Assembly: GCA_012974475.1 (NCBI GenBank)
Contig: JAAXQD010000058.1
Span: 1 to 12,280, forward strand
Direction: 5' to 3'
DNA length: 12,280 bases
Source: Desulfobacterales bacterium
GTDB lineage: Bacteria > Desulfobacterota > Desulfobacteria > Desulfobacterales > UBA11574
This document shows, piece after piece, positions 1-5,584 of this stretch. The translations under genes were made by a program, and so were the position numbers. The notes beneath the pieces are model-generated. The model saw nothing but the letters and a program-made list of their open reading frames with translations. It was not told the DNA's origin and did no database searches. Within the stretch, counting starts at the first letter, position 1; the number at the start of each line of letters is the position of its first letter.

Positions 1-680
1 CATATCTCCTGGGTGACACCTGCTGTATACTTTGCCGTGTAATCGAAAAAGTCACAGGATTTATCAGGAATTATTTCAATGATGGGCAAGGCTTCCAGAT
101 TCTCATTGCCGATAACGCCGCCGGTAAGTTCAATCCCGTCGATATGTGCTTCTATCAGAATCATTGGATCTTCTTTAAAGGCTGCATTCACCGCATCCTT
201 TAGGGATTTCGTGGATTTAACCATGGAGATTCCGACACTCGAACCACTGGCCACCGGTTTCACAACCAGAGGCAGACCCAGCTGTTCGGCACATGCGTCC
301 GAATCTAAAACATCATCTTTTTTTATCACGATGTACGGCGGGACCCGAAGTCCGGATTTTTCGTAAAGATGTTTGGAAGCCAGTTTGTTCATCGCCAGAG
401 CACTCCCAAGAACACCCGAGCCCTGATACGGAATATCCAGAAGGTCGAGGAGTCCCTGAAGCGTACCGTCCTCACCAAACGGCCCATGGAGAATTATCAG
501 TGTCGCATCAATTTTAGGCGCATCCGCAACCAGTTGCGGAAGATCGGTTTTTGGATCGTACCGGATGATATCGTATTTGTTGTGATCCAGTGCTTCATAG
601 ACCTGGTTTCCGCTGGCGATGGAGACTTCACGTTCGGAAGATATCCCACCGGAGAGAAGCGCAATGGTTAGTTTTTTCAT
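1..680 (-). CDS. ddl: D-alanine--D-alanine ligase, 3' part cut by window edge
   Basis: ATP-dependent ligase that joins two D-alanines to make the dipeptide end of the peptidoglycan stem; it acts in the cytoplasm. The reading frame is open from ATG at 680 to the left edge, giving 226 residues that begin MKKLTIALLSGGISSEREVS, the typical Ddl N-terminal subdomain. Further on are LHGPFGEDGTLQGLLDLL (substrate-binding loop), YQGSGVLGSALAMNK, then the ATP-grasp lysine in LPLVVKPVASGSSVGIS (about residues 133-149). The C-terminal catalytic third (metal-binding region and omega loop) lies outside. Family members are about 300-370 residues. An AAAGG ribosome site sits six bases before the start. The gene lies 53 bp downstream of the SHOCT membrane protein gene on the same strand, so cotranscription is likely. 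Identity is firm; ddlA versus ddlB subtype cannot be decided. Confidence 0.95.
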   Translation of the reverse strand, partial: MKKLTIALLSGGISSEREVSIASGNQVYEALDHNKYDIIRYDPKTDLPQLVADAPKIDATLIILHGPFGEDGTLQGLLDLLDIPYQGSGVLGSALAMNKLASKHLYEKSGLRVPPYIVIKKDDVLDSDACAEQLGLPLVVKPVASGSSVGISMVKSTKSLKDAVNAAFKEDPMILIEAHIDGIELTGGVIGNENLEALPIIEIIPDKSCDFFDYTAKYTAGVTQEI

Positions 681-733
681 GGGTTGCCTTTCAGTCTGAC
701 CAAAGTTAAAGTGGATGTGCTGCCTAAATGTTT

Positions 734-1222
734 CTATGACTTGAAAAGCCGTTCCTTGAATCTTTTATATTCTTCAAGGGTAATAAGGTCGTTTTCAAGC
801 AGACGGACAAGTTCGGAAAACTCTTTATAGCGAATCGACTCCGGGTCTTCGAGTTGCTTGACATTGCCGGATGAACTGCTGTCCAAGGCAGGCAGGTTGT
901 TCTTTGCCCCGTCGATTTTTAGTGAAGCCAGTCCGCCAAGAAAACTGATCTCAACCGTTCTCCCCCTATACCGATGAGCGCTGAGTATTTCCCTGAGGGT
1001 CTTTCCTTCCATTTTCATGCGCTTGTAAAAATGCAAGCCCGAAGCAATGATGGCGATTGAACCTCCGATAAAAATCCATGTCATATAGTTTATTATGCCC
1101 CGAAAAAAAATGACCATGATGACCAAACCCGCCACCAAAATAACATGGAGGAGAAGGATAAAATAGGCCATGAGGACACTTTTAAAATGTCTGCTCTCTT
1201 TTTCTTTTTGCTTGAATACCAT
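734..1222 (-). CDS. Small membrane protein with C-terminal SHOCT-like domain
   Basis: 162-residue protein of unknown function. Two hydrophobic helices are visible, about residues 16-39 (VLMAYFILLLHVILVAGLVIMV) and 47-66, so it should be an inner-membrane hairpin with little periplasmic sequence. A basic stretch follows (HFYKRMKMEGKTLREIL), then a Ser-rich linker at about 115-119. The C-terminus (about 135-160, ELVRLLENDLITLEEYKRFKERL) has the shape of a SHOCT domain: two short amphipathic helices separated by an 'xxGxITxEEfxxxK' turn, here with ND in place of the usual G. SHOCT domains are thought to mediate oligomerisation. The gene starts 22 bp after the DUF1992 gene stop and lies 53 bp before ddl, which suggests one transcript. 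No strong ribosome site is seen before the ATG. A role in the cell envelope is only a guess from the ddl linkage. Confidence 0.75.
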   Translation of the reverse strand: MVFKQKEKESRHFKSVLMAYFILLLHVILVAGLVIMVIFFRGIINYMTWIFIGGSIAIIASGLHFYKRMKMEGKTLREILSAHRYRGRTVEISFLGGLASLKIDGAKNNLPALDSSSSGNVKQLEDPESIRYKEFSELVRLLENDLITLEEYKRFKERLFKS

Positions 1223-1244
1223 AATTGGAGCTTAGCTCATCTTT

Positions 1245-1628
1245 TCACTGATTTTTTGAGTTCTCGAATCGTTCTGTCAGTTTTCCCATATAATGTTGGG
1301 GCATTTCATGGGCAACGGATGTTTCTCGCATTGAATTCAATTTCATGATCAAAAAGTTCAATTTTTTTAATAAACGGTATTTTTCAGGCATTTCTTCCAT
1401 ACCGGCCAAAAGGTCTTCGGTCTGTTTAATCTGATTTTTCAATTCGATTTCCGGGGGAATACAGTCTGAATTTTTTAGTATTTTATAGGCCAGGCGGAGT
1501 TCTTCGGGGACAAAACAACCATCCTGAAAGATCAAGGGTTTGCCGGAACCGGGTAGATTTTCGAAATCGCCCCTTTTTTGAGCCCTTCGAATACGCTCTT
1601 CCACAATTTTTTCAAAACCGTGTATCAT
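1245..1628 (-). CDS. DUF1992 (DnaJ-homologue subfamily C member 28 conserved domain) protein
   Basis: 127-residue cytoplasmic protein of the DUF1992 family (PF09350), which includes E. coli YhdN; its biochemical role is unknown. The family signature is clear at the N-terminus: EKIVEERIRRAQKRGDFENL followed by PGSGKPL (about residues 6-32), then PEELRLAYKILKNSDCIPPEIEL (41-63), the conserved 'mAyrilKnag..P.ei.l' block. The rest is charged and helical, probably a short coiled coil. There is no J domain despite the family name. Length matches bacterial members. It appears to be the first gene of a DUF1992-SHOCT-ddl operon. No clear ribosome site precedes the ATG; a weak promoter candidate lies at 1702-1728. 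Confidence 0.85.
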   Translation of the reverse strand: MIHGFEKIVEERIRRAQKRGDFENLPGSGKPLIFQDGCFVPEELRLAYKILKNSDCIPPEIELKNQIKQTEDLLAGMEEMPEKYRLLKKLNFLIMKLNSMRETSVAHEMPQHYMGKLTERFENSKNQ

Positions 1629-1701
1629 CGCTGATCGCTGTTTTTTTGCACAGGCATGTGTATTGGCTGCATCACCTGTGGTTCATATCCCATTAAATGC
1701 T

Positions 1702-1728
1702 ATAATACAACTTTCACCATCTTTTCAA
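1702..1728 (-). promoter_or_regulatory. Weak candidate promoter for the DUF1992-SHOCT-ddl genes
   Basis: On the minus strand TTGAAA (1723-1728) is followed after 15 bp by TATTAT (1702-1707), about 75 bp before the DUF1992 start. The spacer is short for a sigma70 promoter, so this is only a candidate; it is the best -35/-10 pair I can see in this leader. Confidence 0.3.
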
Positions 1729-1820
1729 GCTATAAAACGCTGAAAAAAAGAGGGGTCCTCCGATATTTTCAAGAGACGTCCGGGGATAACCGTAAGTTGT
1801 GGGAGCTCCGGAAAACTTTC

Positions 1821-1847
1821 GACCGGCGTTTTTCCGGTCAGGTTTTT
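1821..1847 (+). terminator. Possible weak intrinsic terminator
   Basis: GACCGG (1821-1826) and CCGGTC (1834-1839) form a 6-bp GC-rich stem with a 7-base loop; AGGTTTTT follows on the plus strand. The T run starts a few bases late, and no plus-strand gene lies upstream, so function is uncertain. Confidence 0.3.
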
Positions 1848-1858
1848 AAATTTGAATT

Positions 1859-1878
1859 CCCCGCAGGTTGCTGCGGGG
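1859..1878. repeat. Perfect 8-bp GC-rich hairpin
   Basis: CCCCGCAG and CTGCGGGG are perfect inverted repeats around a GTTG tetraloop. Neither strand has a proper T tract after it, so it is probably not an intrinsic terminator. It could be part of a transcript leader or a stabilising hairpin. Confidence 0.5.
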
Positions 1879-1899
1879 AGAGTTCATTATAGATTCCAA

Positions 1900-2056
1900 C
1901 CTGTTGCAATTAAAATGTGTGTGCCGAAATGCTTTGGGTGGGAACCGGCTGGGGGCAATCCCTATTGGACAGGATTTTTCCCTATAAAAATGAACATTTT
2001 TCAAAGGTCTCATTCTATCAGGCGGATACAGGCAGATTAAAGATCTGCCTTTTTTA
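1900..2056 (+). ncRNA. Candidate structured RNA ending at an intrinsic terminator
   Basis: No protein-coding gene explains the plus-strand terminator at 2031-2056. Just upstream, a closing stem can form between CCTGT(TG)CAAT at 1900-1910 and ATTG(G)ACAGG at 1964-1973. It encloses GCCG/CGGC (1923-1926 with 1946-1949) and a short GGG/CCC stem (1951-1953 with 1960-1962), which would make a three-way junction. An A/T-rich hairpin (AAAAT, GAAC, ATTTT) follows near 1986-2001. I see no match to 6S, SRP RNA, tmRNA or a riboswitch class I know, and no convincing promoter. The pairing was done by eye, and chance stems of this size are common. Confidence 0.3.
2031..2056 (+). terminator. Rho-independent terminator, plus strand
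   Basis: GGCAGAT (2031-2037) and ATCTGCC (2043-2049) form a perfect 7-bp stem with a 5-base loop, directly followed by six Ts and then ATTT. This is a textbook terminator on the plus strand. The nearest genes on both sides are on the minus strand, so it must serve an unannotated plus-strand transcript or block antisense read-through. Confidence 0.75.
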
Positions 2057-2092
2057 TTTCCTTGCCTTCACATGTGGTGATTATTTTATAAC

Positions 2093-2124
2093 AAAAAAAG
2101 CAGGGCCATTTCTGACTCTGCCTG
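2093..2124 (-). terminator. Likely terminator of the XRE regulator gene
   Basis: On the minus strand, 18 bases after the regulator stop codon, CAGG...CCTG (2121-2124 with 2101-2104) closes a short imperfect stem, extended by a C-G pair across a bulge and followed by C and seven Ts (2093-2099). The stem is weak but the U tract is good. Confidence 0.5.
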
Positions 2125-2142
2125 TTCAAGATATCTAATTAA

Positions 2143-2451
2143 TTATTCAGATGTTCTTGACTTTTTCCTCCTATCAAATCCGTTTCTTCTTTCCTTGCCG
2201 GATCTCTGTTCCGGGATATATTTGCAGTATTTAAATTGACGTCTATCAACACCTGAACGTCTGCCCGCATCGTCTTTGATAGATGACTCCATATCACTGG
2301 CAAATATTTTGTTAGTATCTGATATTTTATAGCCTAAAGCCAAAACAATCCTCCTTTGTGTTTCCATTCTACAAGGCATGCTATATTCAATACGGGTAAT
2401 GGTAGCCGGTGATATGTTGGCCTTTCTGGCAAGTTCTGTCTTGCTGATCAT
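2143..2451 (-). CDS. Short XRE-type helix-turn-helix regulator with basic RR-repeat tail
   Basis: 102-residue predicted DNA-binding protein. The N-terminus SKTELARKANISPATITRIE (residues 3-22) is a classic Cro/C1-type helix-turn-helix, followed by RRIVLALGYKISDTNKIF (34-51), the usual end of that domain. The C-terminal 40 residues are very basic, with RRSGVDRRQF and RSGKERRNGFDRR units; such tails recur in short deltaproteobacterial regulators, and their role is unknown. The start is uncertain. The five codons before the ATG read I-R-E-S-L, which looks like a continuation of the HTH domain's first helix, but an in-frame TAA precedes them. The natural N-terminus may therefore be lost, or a non-ATG start used. 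TGTGA/TCACA motifs at 2503-2540 could be its operator. It sits beside a recombinase stump and a tRNA, so it may be a relic of an integrated element. Confidence 0.7.
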   Translation of the reverse strand: MISKTELARKANISPATITRIEYSMPCRMETQRRIVLALGYKISDTNKIFASDMESSIKDDAGRRSGVDRRQFKYCKYIPEQRSGKERRNGFDRRKKSRTSE

Positions 2452-2502
2452 AAGAGACTCTCTGATTTACAGGTGGTTAGTCTAAATGGATGATTTTTCA
2501 GA

Positions 2503-2540
2503 TCACAGGTATGTGAAAAACATGTGATAATTCATTGTGA
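2503..2540. promoter_or_regulatory. Cluster of TGTGA/TCACA half-sites upstream of the regulator gene
   Basis: TCACA at 2503-2507 and TGTGA at 2512-2516, 2523-2527 and 2536-2540 lie 50-90 bp before the XRE gene start. TCACA and the first TGTGA form an inverted pair. The cluster is denser than expected by chance and suits an operator, but the bound protein is unknown. Confidence 0.3.
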
Positions 2541-2565
2541 AACTAATGTCATATTATGCCGGTAC

Positions 2566-2787
2566 TTACCTTAGCAGTCTGAAAATGGATTGAACATGTC
2601 CAGCAGTCAACCTTGCTTTAAGTTTTGCAACACCGAGATAGCCTGTTTTGAGAGAGTATCTTAACTCCCTTTTCCCCACAAATCTCTGAAGATCTCTGGG
2701 TACATTCATTCTTAGACAATACGAATAGGGATTACGGACAAGATAAGAGGGGGATTTAGCCGAAATTTTCATAATAGTCAACTCCAT
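2566..2787 (-). pseudogene. N-terminal stump of a DUF6538-type tyrosine recombinase
   Basis: A 73-residue frame resembles the N-terminal domain (DUF6538-like) of phage-type site-specific recombinases: SPSYLVRNPYSYCLRMNVPRDLQRFVGKRELRYSL and then TGYLGVAKLKARLTAGHV, matching the family pattern 'YL.r....Y.fR..vP.dLq...gkrElr.SLkT....aA...a'. Full integrases are 350-450 residues and carry the R-H-R-Y catalytic domain in their C-terminal half. All of that is missing: a TAA follows IFRLLR, and no recombinase sequence continues downstream in the frames I checked. The likely start is the internal ATG at 2772 with GGAG nine bases upstream; the ATG at 2787 is the alternative. The gene points away from the 3' end of the tRNA-Met gene about 100 bp upstream, the usual arrangement for an element inserted at a tRNA. 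It is probably a degraded remnant; a functional short protein is less likely. Confidence 0.65.
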
Positions 2788-2833
2788 CCTGTGAATGTGT
2801 GTAAGGGTTGTGTGTAAGGATAGAATTGACTAT
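2774..2833. repeat. Inverted repeat enclosing a tandem direct repeat
   Basis: Arms 2774-2789 (ATAGTCAACTCCATCC) and 2818-2833 (GGATAGAATTGACTAT) are complementary at 14 of 16 positions around a 28-bp centre. The centre region holds TGTGTGTAAGG twice (2796-2806 and 2809-2819), 13 bp apart. The left arm overlaps the recombinase start. The layout is typical of a regulator or recombinase binding region. Confidence 0.55.
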
Positions 2834-2841
2834 ATGTTCAA

Positions 2842-2877
2842 TAAAAACGAAAACCTACTGGTGATTCCAGTAGGTTT
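2842..2877 (-). terminator. Intrinsic terminator of the tRNA-Met gene
   Basis: AAACCTACTG (2851-2860) and CAGTAGGTTT (2868-2877) form a perfect 10-bp stem with a 7-base loop. On the minus strand it lies 8 bp after the tRNA CCA end and is followed by TCGTTTTTA, a usable U tract. Confidence 0.8.
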
Positions 2878-2885
2878 CAAGAGGC

Positions 2886-2962
2886 TGGTGGCGATGCAGG
2901 GAATTGAACCCCGGACACTACGGATATGAGCCGTATGCTCTGACCATCTGAGCTACATCGCC
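2886..2962 (-). tRNA. tRNA-Met (anticodon CAT), elongator type
   Basis: 77 nt with encoded CCA. All arms fold: acceptor GGCGATG/CATCGCC (perfect), D stem GCTC/GAGC, anticodon stem TACGG/CCGTA with loop CTCATAT (anticodon CAT at 2926-2928), T stem CGGGG/CCCTG (one G-T pair) with loop TTCAATT. G1-C72 is paired and the anticodon stem lacks the three G-C pairs of initiators, so it is not tRNA-fMet. An Ile2 (lysidine) tRNA also has CAT, but the sequence resembles elongator Met more. It has its own promoter and terminator. Confidence 0.95.
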
Positions 2963-3010
2963 AAAGTAAATTTTAAGCGGGATCGGTTTAGCGTTTTTAA
3001 AACCTTTTCT

Positions 3011-3038
3011 ATTATTATAAAATAATGGGGTTAGTCAA
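3011..3038 (-). promoter_or_regulatory. Promoter of the tRNA-Met gene
   Basis: Minus-strand TTGACT (3033-3038) and AATAAT (3011-3016) are 16 bp apart in an A/T-rich setting, about 50 bp before the mature tRNA 5' end. A leader for RNase P removal would fit. Confidence 0.6.
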
Positions 3039-3060
3039 GCCAAAAACATCCATATGTATC

Positions 3061-3256
3061 TATTACCTAAATTGAGCCATTTTTAGCTCGATCTGGTCCG
3101 ATCTCTTGGGCATCAAGGATTCGCAAAAATCCTCGGCATATCCATGGGTATTCACCCCAAGGGCATTTCCTGCGGGGCACCTGTGGTTTTCGCAAACCCT
3201 GCTGCATCAAGATCTCGGCACATCTCTTCCCTAAAAATCGCTCAACTTAGGTATTA
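3061..3256. mobile_element. MITE-like element, 186 bp, with 5-bp target duplication
   Basis: The element spans 3066-3251. Its ends (3066-3086 and 3231-3251) are inverted repeats matching at 19 of 21 positions; shared blocks in order are CCTAA, TTGAGC and ATTTTTAG. TATTA directly flanks both sides (3061-3065 and 3252-3256), a clear target-site duplication. The interior has no gene but keeps partial inverted symmetry and small hairpins, for example AGGATT/AATCCT at 3116-3133 and GGGT/ACCC at 3146-3157. It is non-autonomous; the transposase that moved it is not in this window. The right TATTA contains the stop codon of the zinc-ribbon gene, which the duplication preserved. Confidence 0.75.
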
Positions 3257-4945
3257 TTCTGAAATGGATCCAACAACTTCAATTGCGAATTCTTCCAGGT
3301 TTTCGGGAAGGTCTGAAAATACAATCATAAAGGGGCGTTCTTGCCCAGGCTTAATACCTGTATTCGATTTGTTATCGCCAAGGCTGTTGGACAGCCGTTT
3401 TTTTATGGCAGCAAACTCCATGTTGGAAAGTTCCATATCTGATAGAACATTCCCACAGAAAAATATTTCTGTTTTTGTAAGAGTTTTCCCTTTTGTAAAG
3501 AGTTTTCCTTTGATTTTTATAGACCGGCGAGAAGATGAATATCCATTTTTAATCCGGCCGGTTATCACAAACAGTTTTCCTGTTTTTGCATTGGTCACAA
3601 ACTTGCTGTCGATATCTAAAGTTTCTATCTTGAGATTTCCGGCTGGATCCGAAACTTTGGGTTTAAGATAATCGCTGACAAAAGGAATCTCAATCTTCAT
3701 GTAATCGAGCAAAACATAGGTGCCGTAAAGCCCACCCGCCAATATTGCAATGATCAGCAATGCAAAAATCGGTTTGCTGATCCGTTTTTTGACGGATGGC
3801 CCTGTTTGATCCAATGGAGGTTGGATTTCGGTAATTTCCTCTTCTAACAGGTCTTCCTCGTCCTCATCTTCGATTTCAAATTCGCGCGTGGCACCTTCAG
3901 CTTCAGCAGGTTCGGTCGTTTCGTCGGGTTCAAAGACGTCGACCTCTGAGGAATCCTCCGGCAATGCAAAATCAGCCTGTTCTTCTTCCAGATCGGATTC
4001 AAGAACAAGATCCTCCAGTTGAACGTCCTCTTGGGTGTCCGGCGATGGTTCAATTTCGAGCATCTTCTCTATATCCAACAGGTCAACTTCTTCGAGTTCA
4101 TCGGAGTCCAAACCTTCCGAAATATTTTCAAGCTCGGGTTCCGTCTCCATATCCAACTCCAGCACGATATCGTCGGGTACTTGTTTCTCTTCAGCTTCGA
4201 GTTCTTCTAAGTCCAAAATTTCTTCTATATCCGACAGATCGAGTTCATCGGGTTCATCCGGCTCGACTTTCTGGGCCATCTCCCCGGTCGGTTTATCAGC
4301 TTCGGGCTCCAAATCAAAATCTAGATCCAGGTCAAAATCTTCAATATCTTCCGTTTCCGAGGCTTTTTCTTCGGCAAAAAATTTATCCACGTCCGACAGA
4401 TCGAGTTCATCCGGTTTTTCTTCTGCCTCGATATCCTCCGTGGAGGTATCCGCTTCAGGTTCTATATCCAGTTCAAAATCCAGGTCGAGATTTTCTATGG
4501 CTTCATCTTCCGGAGTTTTTTCCTCGTCAAAAAATTTTTCCATGTCCGACAGATCGAATTCATCGGGTTCATCCGGTCCGATGTTGAGGGATGTCTCTTG
4601 GATCAGCGTATCGGCTTCGGGCTCCAAATCCAGCTCTAAATCCAGGTCAAGGTCTTCAAGGTCTTCATCGGTGATGTCTTCGATCTCTGAATCTTTTTCT
4701 TCGGCAAACAACTGATCCATGTCTGACAAATCGAGTTCATCCGGATCCAAGGCATCCTTTGTCACAGGAGCATCATCAATATCCGGCAGTATTTCAGGAG
4801 GGGTTTCAGGTTCTTCAGGCGGCGTTTGGGGATATGCCACAAATACTTTGTGACATTTTGAGCATCGAACCTTTGAACCTTCTGGTTTTAAAAGACTTTC
4901 ATCCAAATTAAAACTTGAACTACATTCTTGGCAGGTAATAATCAT
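3254..4945 (-). CDS. MJ0042 zinc-ribbon, acidic-repeat, DUF3426 membrane protein
   Basis: 563 residues from ATG at 4945 (four codons more if TTG at 4957 is used; GGGG lies seven bases before the ATG). Order of parts: an MJ0042-type zinc ribbon with Cys pairs CQEC (5, 8) and CSKC (28, 31); a Pro/Glu linker; a very acidic region (about 65-375) with diverging repeats of about 51-59 residues, each carrying an (L/F)DLSD(M/V/I)xxhF-like motif and several an E-P-E-A-D motif; a basic patch KKRISK; one TM helix (about 394-413); and a C-terminal DUF3426 domain (about 430-560) with VTGRIKNG and PGQERPFMIVFSDLP. Topology is probably cytoplasmic zinc ribbon and acidic arm, with an outer DUF3426 domain. 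Function is unknown; such proteins are common in deltaproteobacteria. It follows hpt by 15 bp, so they are likely cotranscribed. Its stop codon is inside the target duplication of the MITE-like element. Confidence 0.85.
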   Translation of the reverse strand: MIITCQECSSSFNLDESLLKPEGSKVRCSKCHKVFVAYPQTPPEEPETPPEILPDIDDAPVTKDALDPDELDLSDMDQLFAEEKDSEIEDITDEDLEDLDLDLELDLEPEADTLIQETSLNIGPDEPDEFDLSDMEKFFDEEKTPEDEAIENLDLDFELDIEPEADTSTEDIEAEEKPDELDLSDVDKFFAEEKASETEDIEDFDLDLDFDLEPEADKPTGEMAQKVEPDEPDELDLSDIEEILDLEELEAEEKQVPDDIVLELDMETEPELENISEGLDSDELEEVDLLDIEKMLEIEPSPDTQEDVQLEDLVLESDLEEEQADFALPEDSSEVDVFEPDETTEPAEAEGATREFEIEDEDEEDLLEEEITEIQPPLDQTGPSVKKRISKPIFALLIIAILAGGLYGTYVLLDYMKIEIPFVSDYLKPKVSDPAGNLKIETLDIDSKFVTNAKTGKLFVITGRIKNGYSSSRRSIKIKGKLFTKGKTLTKTEIFFCGNVLSDMELSNMEFAAIKKRLSNSLGDNKSNTGIKPGQERPFMIVFSDLPENLEEFAIEVVGSISE

Positions 4946-4960
4946 GATAAACCCCAATGG

Positions 4961-5482
4961 TTATAATTGAAAGTGATAAACTCCCGGTAAATATCTATAG
5001 TCTTCATCGTAATCGAGTCCGTATCCGACAAGGAACCCTTCAGTCACGGCGTGGCAGAAATAATCGATTTCAATATCGACTTCGCGACGCTCGTGTTTGT
5101 CTATCAGGGTGCAAGCCTTGACCGTTTTTGGATGATAAGTTTTCAAATAATCGATGAGATATTTTAAGGTCAAGCCTGTATCCACAATGTCTTCAATGAT
5201 GAGTACATCTTTATTTTCTATATCGGTCTCTATATCTTTGGTTAATTGAATGTTCCTTGAAGATGAAAGGCCTGAGCCGTAACTCAAGACCCGTATGAAA
5301 TCGATTTCGACTGGAATACTGAGATGCCTCACAAGATCAGCAATAAAGACAAACGCACCTTTTAAAACACCGACGAGAACAAGATCATGATCTTGATAGT
5401 CCGAAGAGATCCTGCGTGCCATCGCCGCGACCAAGGTCTCAATATCATTTTGGGTGAGGACGGGTATAAGTTCAGCCATCAT
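4961..5482 (-). CDS. hpt: Hypoxanthine phosphoribosyltransferase
   Basis: 173-residue purine-salvage enzyme that converts hypoxanthine (and often guanine) plus PRPP to IMP/GMP in the cytoplasm. Seen: the PPi-loop LVGVLKGAFVFIADL (36-50), the flexible-loop region IRVLSYGSG (63-71), the 13-residue PRPP motif VLIIEDIVDTGLTL (93-106) with its two acidic residues, and a C-terminal FLVGYGLDYDEDYRYLPGV base-binding segment with the conserved VGYGLDY. Length is normal (170-185). Two adjacent ATGs (5482, 5479) can start it; no strong ribosome site is visible. A promoter with a perfect TTGACA lies about 60-90 bp upstream. The zinc-ribbon gene follows after 15 bp. Confidence 0.95.
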   Translation of the reverse strand: MMAELIPVLTQNDIETLVAAMARRISSDYQDHDLVLVGVLKGAFVFIADLVRHLSIPVEIDFIRVLSYGSGLSSSRNIQLTKDIETDIENKDVLIIEDIVDTGLTLKYLIDYLKTYHPKTVKACTLIDKHERREVDIEIDYFCHAVTEGFLVGYGLDYDEDYRYLPGVYHFQL

Positions 5483-5542
5483 TAGAAACGATTAAGTCGA
5501 GCCGTGATATTTTAAAAAAATCGATTTGTCTGTTTGAAAATA

Positions 5543-5571
5543 AAGGTACATGGGACAAATTTTCTTGTCAA
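5543..5571 (-). promoter_or_regulatory. Promoter of hpt with overlapping inverted repeat
   Basis: Minus-strand TTGACA (5566-5571), 17 bp, TACCTT (5543-5548), about 60 bp before the hpt start. GACAA and TTGTC form an inverted repeat with a 6-bp gap (5554-5569) that overlaps the -35 box and could be a repressor site. The -10 is poor (3 of 6). Confidence 0.55.
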
Positions 5572-5584
5572 TAAATTTAATGTG

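Larger units (their letters stand above)
1629..2142. other. Gene-free stretch with several hairpins
   Basis: 514 bp between the DUF1992 start and the stop of the XRE regulator gene. The open frames here have unconvincing composition and match no family I recognise. The stretch holds a 6-bp GC-rich hairpin (1821-1839, GACCGG/CCGGTC) followed by a short T run, a perfect 8-bp hairpin (1859-1878, CCCCGCAG/CTGCGGGG, loop GTTG), a region that may fold into a branched RNA on the plus strand (1900-1973), a good plus-strand terminator (2031-2056) and a minus-strand terminator for the regulator gene (2093-2124). Confidence 0.6.

Noticed and set aside
1656..2138. Three small plus-strand open frames in the gene-free stretch
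   Set aside because: Composition is not protein-like, they overlap each other in different frames, and they run through hairpins and the terminator; no family is recognised.
2886..2962. Initiator tRNA-fMet
   Set aside because: G1-C72 is paired and the anticodon stem is TACGG/CCGTA, without the three consecutive G-C pairs of initiators.
4035..4715. Long Ser-rich open frame on the plus strand (and a Pro/Arg-rich one in another frame)
   Set aside because: Both are antisense to the Asp/Glu-rich repeat arm of the zinc-ribbon protein; GAT/GAA-rich codons read backwards give Ser-rich frames without stops. No domain or ribosome site supports them.
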